DNA from: Pseudomonas putida
GTDB taxonomy: Bacteria > Pseudomonadota > Gammaproteobacteria > Pseudomonadales > Pseudomonadaceae
Reading direction: 5' to 3'
NCBI RefSeq assembly: GCF_028682475.1
Contig: NZ_JANHLE010000004.1
Location: forward strand, 62,001 to 126,000
Length of the DNA: 64,000 bases
The position numbers and the translations under genes were made by a program. Shown in pieces: positions 61,168-64,000 of the stretch. The notes under the pieces are model-generated. The model saw only the letters and a program-made list of their open reading frames with translations, was not told the origin of the DNA and did no database searches. How positions within the stretch are numbered: the stretch's first letter is position 1; each line of letters begins with the position of its first letter.

Positions 61168-61494
61168 TTATTTTTCCGGCATCGGCATCGGAAACGGCAT
61201 CACGTTGCTGACGCCACGCGCCTCACTGATTTTTGGCGTTCCCAGGCGCTCGACCTCATCGATACGCACGATCGAGTGCATCGGCACAAAGCTGCGCACC
61301 ACGCCCTCGAATTGCGCCTTGAGCTTTTCTTCGCTCGGATCGACCACCACCTGGGTGCGTTCGCCGAAGACAAATTCCTCTATTTCAAGAAAGCCCCACA
61401 GATCGCTCTGGTAGATCTGCTTGGCATACATCTCGAATACCTGGCCCTGGTTGAGAAAGATCACTTTGTAGATAGGTGCTTCGCGTTTGGTCAT
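61168..61494 (-). CDS. DUF1820 family protein
   Basis: A 108-residue soluble protein starting MTKREAPIYKVIFLNQGQVFEMYAKQIYQSDLWGFLEIEEFVFGER, typical of DUF1820. The upstream extension (six residues) is less likely to be real. The conserved core ends with SFVPMHSIVRIDEVERLG and a Met/Pro-rich tail. The function is unknown; it always lies near miaB in Pseudomonas. Divergent from miaB by 129 bases. Confidence 0.9.
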   Translation of the reverse strand: MTKREAPIYKVIFLNQGQVFEMYAKQIYQSDLWGFLEIEEFVFGERTQVVVDPSEEKLKAQFEGVVRSFVPMHSIVRIDEVERLGTPKISEARGVSNVMPFPMPMPEK

Positions 61495-61585
61495 TTCGGC
61501 GGGGACAGCCACAGGTTGTAAAGAAAGGCCAAACTATAACATAGCCCCCAGACCGACAACGCTAGGATCCACCGCCGTAGCCCCT

Positions 61586-61591
61586 TATAAT
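61586..61591 (+). promoter_or_regulatory. -10 box for miaB
   Basis: TATAAT at 61586-61591, 32 bases before the miaB ATG. The -35 is not clear. Confidence 0.5.
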
Positions 61592-61623
61592 GCGCGGTTC
61601 TTCGAATTACCTGATGATCTCCC

Positions 61624-62952
61624 ATGGCCAAGAAGCTTTATATCGAAACCCACGGTTGCCAGATGAACGAGTACGACAGCTCGCGCATGGTCGACTTGCT
61701 GGGTGAACATCAAGCCCTGGAGGTCACGGCACGGGCCGAAGACGCCGACGTGATCCTGCTCAATACCTGCTCGATCCGCGAGCGCGCCCAGGACCGGGTC
61801 TACTCCCAGCTGGGCCGCTGGCGCGAATTGAAGGACCTGAAGCCGGACATGGTCATCGCTGTCGGCGGTTGCGTGGCCAGCCAGGAAGGCGAATCGATCC
61901 GCAAGCGCGCGCCGTATGTCGACGTGGTATTCGGCCCGCAGACTCTGCACCGCCTGCCGGAAATGATCGATGCCGCGCGCACCACACGCCTGCCCCAGGT
62001 CGATGTGTCGTTCCCGGAAATCGAAAAATTCGATCACCTGCCCGAGCCGCGCATCGACGGGCCGACCGCCTATGTCTCGGTCATGGAAGGCTGCAGCAAG
62101 TACTGCACCTTCTGCGTGGTGCCCTACACCCGCGGCGAAGAAGTCAGCCGGCCGTTCGATGATGTCTTGTCCGAAGTCATTCACCTGGCCGAGAACGGCG
62201 TGCGCGAAATCACCCTTCTGGGGCAGAACGTCAACGGCTACCGCGGCCAGACCCACGATGGCCGCCTGGCCGACCTGGCCGAGCTGATCAGGGTCGTGGC
62301 GGCGGTGGATGGCATCGACCGCATCCGCTACACCACTTCGCATCCGCTGGAATTCTCCGACAGCCTGATCCAGGCCCACGCCGAGGTGCCGGAACTGGTC
62401 AAGCACCTGCACCTGCCGGTGCAATCGGGCTCGGACCGGGTGCTGGCGGCCATGAAGCGCAACCACACCATCCTCGAATACAAGTCCAAGCTGCGCAAAC
62501 TCAAGGCCGCCGTGCCGGGGATCTGCATCAGCTCGGACTTCATCGTCGGCTTCCCGGGGGAAACCGAGAAAGACTTCGAGCAGACCATGAAGCTGGTCGC
62601 CGAGGTCGGTTTCGACTTTTCCTACTCCTTCGTCTACAGCCAGCGTCCGGGCACTCCGGCCTCCGACCTGCCCGACGACACCCCGGAAGAGCTGAAAAAG
62701 GAGCGCCTCAAAGCCCTGCAGCATCGCCTCGACACCCAGGGCTTCGAGATCAGCCGACAGATGGTCGGCACGGTGCAGCGCATCCTGGTCACCGACTACT
62801 CGCGCCGCGACCCCGGCCAGTTGCAGGGGCGCACCGAGAATAACCGTATCGTCAACTTCCGCTGCGACAATCCGAAGCTGATCGGCCAGTTCGTCGACAT
62901 CCATATCGACGACGCCCGTCCGCATTCGCTGTTCGGCTCGCTAGCACACTAA
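61624..62952 (+). CDS. miaB: tRNA-2-methylthio-N6-dimethylallyladenosine synthase
   Basis: MiaB adds the methylthio group to i6A37 of tRNAs reading UNN codons. The 442-residue radical-SAM enzyme has the N-terminal UPF0004 cluster cysteines ([31 protein letters not shown]), the radical-SAM CxxxCxxC motif in [13 protein letters not shown], and a C-terminal TRAM domain ([18 protein letters not shown]...). It lies upstream of phoH as in other gammaproteobacteria. Confidence 0.97.
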   Translation: MAKKLYIETHGCQMNEYDSSRMVDLLGEHQALEVTARAEDADVILLNTCSIRERAQDRVYSQLGRWRELKDLKPDMVIAVGGCVASQEGESIRKRAPYVDVVFGPQTLHRLPEMIDAARTTRLPQVDVSFPEIEKFDHLPEPRIDGPTAYVSVMEGCSKYCTFCVVPYTRGEEVSRPFDDVLSEVIHLAENGVREITLLGQNVNGYRGQTHDGRLADLAELIRVVAAVDGIDRIRYTTSHPLEFSDSLIQAHAEVPELVKHLHLPVQSGSDRVLAAMKRNHTILEYKSKLRKLKAAVPGICISSDFIVGFPGETEKDFEQTMKLVAEVGFDFSYSFVYSQRPGTPASDLPDDTPEELKKERLKALQHRLDTQGFEISRQMVGTVQRILVTDYSRRDPGQLQGRTENNRIVNFRCDNPKLIGQFVDIHIDDARPHSLFGSLAH

Positions 62953-62960
62953 CCTGTCCA

Positions 62961-62984
62961 GCCGGGCCGCAATACTGGCCCGGC
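62961..62984. other. GC-rich hairpin between miaB and phoH
   Basis: 8-bp stem GCCGGGCC/GGCCCGGC, nine bases after the miaB stop. There is no T-run, so it may be a weak attenuator or an mRNA-processing site. Confidence 0.5.
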
Positions 62985-63075
62985 GACCCTTGATCGTTTC
63001 AGCGCTTTCGCCCTGCAGCGGCTAGGGTTATCCTTGAGTCCATCTCCATTGCCGTTGGGCGGCTAAAAAACAACC

Positions 63076-64000
63076 TTGAACGCACCCATAGAACCTCATC
63101 GTTTCATCCTCGAACCCTTCGAGGCCCATCGCTTCGCCAATCTGTGCGGGCAATTCGACGAGCATTTGCGCTTGATCGAACAGCGCCTGGCTATCGAAAT
63201 CCGCAACCGCGGCAATCAGTTCGAATTGATCGGCGAACCCAAACACACCTCCTCTGCCGAGCAACTGCTGCGCCGTCTCTATCGCGAGACCAAGGCCACC
63301 GAGCTGTCGCCGGAAATGGTTCACCTGTTCCTGCAGGAATCTGCGGTGCAGGAGCTGGAAAACCCGGCCGTCAACGAAGTCAGTGTTTCCCTGCGCACGC
63401 GCAAGGGCATGATTCGTCCACGCGGGCTGAACCAGCAGCGCTATGTGAAAGAGATCCTCGGCAACGACATCAACTTCGGCATCGGCCCGGCCGGTACCGG
63501 CAAGACCTATCTGGCCGTGGCCTGCGCCGTCGATGCACTGGAACGTGAACAGGTGCGTCGCATCCTGCTGGTACGCCCGGCGGTCGAAGCGGGCGAGAAG
63601 CTCGGGTTCCTGCCCGGCGACCTGGCGCAGAAGATCGACCCGTACCTGCGCCCGCTGTACGACGCCCTGTATGAAATGCTCGGCTTCGAACACGTCGCCA
63701 AGCTGATCGAGCGCCAGGTGATCGAGATCGCCCCGCTGGCCTACATGCGTGGCCGCACCCTGAACAACAGCTTCATCATCCTCGATGAGAGCCAGAACAC
63801 CACGGTCGAGCAGATGAAGATGTTCCTCACCCGGATCGGTTTCGGCTCCACCGCAGTGATCACCGGTGACATTACCCAGGTCGACCTGCCACGCGGCACC
63901 AAGTCGGGCCTGGCGCATGTCATCGAAGTGCTCAGGGGCGTGCCGGGCATCAGTTTCACGCACTTCCAGCCCAAGGACGTGGTCCGCCACCCGTTGGTGC
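63076..64000 (+). CDS. ybeZ: PhoH-family ATPase (YbeZ), C-terminus beyond window
   Basis: PhoH-like proteins are nucleotide-binding NTPases linked to RNA and to YbeY. The open frame starts at a TTG (63076-63078) because TAA lies three codons upstream and no ATG or GTG is available before the conserved sequence NAPIEPHRFILEPFEAHRFANLCG. At least 308 residues are present, with Walker A GIGPAGTGKTYLAVA near residue 140 and Walker B SFIILDESQN around 237. The end lies beyond base 64000. The position matches PA3981, followed there by ybeY. Confidence 0.93.
   Translation, partial: MNAPIEPHRFILEPFEAHRFANLCGQFDEHLRLIEQRLAIEIRNRGNQFELIGEPKHTSSAEQLLRRLYRETKATELSPEMVHLFLQESAVQELENPAVNEVSVSLRTRKGMIRPRGLNQQRYVKEILGNDINFGIGPAGTGKTYLAVACAVDALEREQVRRILLVRPAVEAGEKLGFLPGDLAQKIDPYLRPLYDALYEMLGFEHVAKLIERQVIEIAPLAYMRGRTLNNSFIILDESQNTTVEQMKMFLTRIGFGSTAVITGDITQVDLPRGTKSGLAHVIEVLRGVPGISFTHFQPKDVVRHPLV

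Overview
The window is a contiguous piece of a Pseudomonas chromosome, most like the P. putida/P. fluorescens lineages. The evidence is gene order (carA-carB-greA; grpE-dnaK-dnaJ-dapB; recN/fur/bamE; smpB-lldR/lldPDE; hrpB-fieF; amn-aidB-ladS; thiD-thiE-hemL-miaB-phoH), high GC, GC-rich codon use, and many copies of a Pseudomonas-type REP palindrome with core GTGGGAGCGGGCTTGCC. There is no phage, integrase, insertion sequence, rRNA, stand-alone tRNA or CRISPR array; the only stable RNA that can be named is tmRNA.

Layout. 1-7.4 kb (minus strand): DUF4149 membrane protein (partial), greA, carB, carA, dapB, dnaJ. 7.6-10.2 kb: dnaK and grpE, each behind a near-consensus sigma-32 promoter. 10.4-16 kb: SOS-regulated recN, then fur and bamE back to back, rnfH-ratA, an NSS-family amino-acid symporter, and smpB. 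16-23 kb: L/D-lactate utilisation (lldR divergent from lldP-lldD-lldE, with a clear LldR operator) and a small periplasmic protein. 23.4-23.8 kb: ssrA (tmRNA), whose encoded tag ends in FAA. 23.8-32.7 kb: aromatic amino-acid permease, MDR oxidoreductase, a Fur-boxed FecI/FecR/TonB-receptor iron-siderophore unit, HAD phosphatase, TesB and a GNAT. 32.8-36.1 kb: Fiu/PiuA-like catecholate receptor divergent from a histidine phosphatase, with an unusual regulatory region. 36-49.5 kb: a mosaic of housekeeping and accessory genes (HDAC-like amidohydrolase, flavoprotein, RhlE, EamA exporters, Lrp regulator, exonuclease, NYN nuclease, HrpB, FieF). 49.5-50.8 kb: gene-poor, with a roughly 0.3 kb x 2 imperfect inverted repeat and a strong candidate for an unannotated structured small RNA. 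50.8-64 kb: Lrp regulator, DUF2788, rluE, amn, aidB, a LadS-like sensor kinase lacking a receiver domain, thiD, thiE, hemL, a Sel1 protein, DUF1820, miaB and the start of phoH.

How the genes work together. The lactate operon couples uptake (LldP) to membrane oxidation of L-lactate (LldD) and D-lactate (LldE) under LldR. The FecIRA-type unit and the second receptor are iron-uptake outputs of Fur, whose gene lies in the same window. SmpB and ssrA, both present, form trans-translation. Heat-shock chaperones sit under sigma-32 and recN under LexA.

Most of the window is core genome. The items that most deserve a second look are the candidate sRNA at 50471-50660, the receiver-less LadS-like kinase, the 14-bp-periodic repeats plus palindrome at 35154-35211, the ColR-like site at 35307-35322, the attenuator-like carA leader, the atypical tmRNA tag, and the long inverted repeat at 49677-50451. 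I saw no convincing wholly new multigene system.
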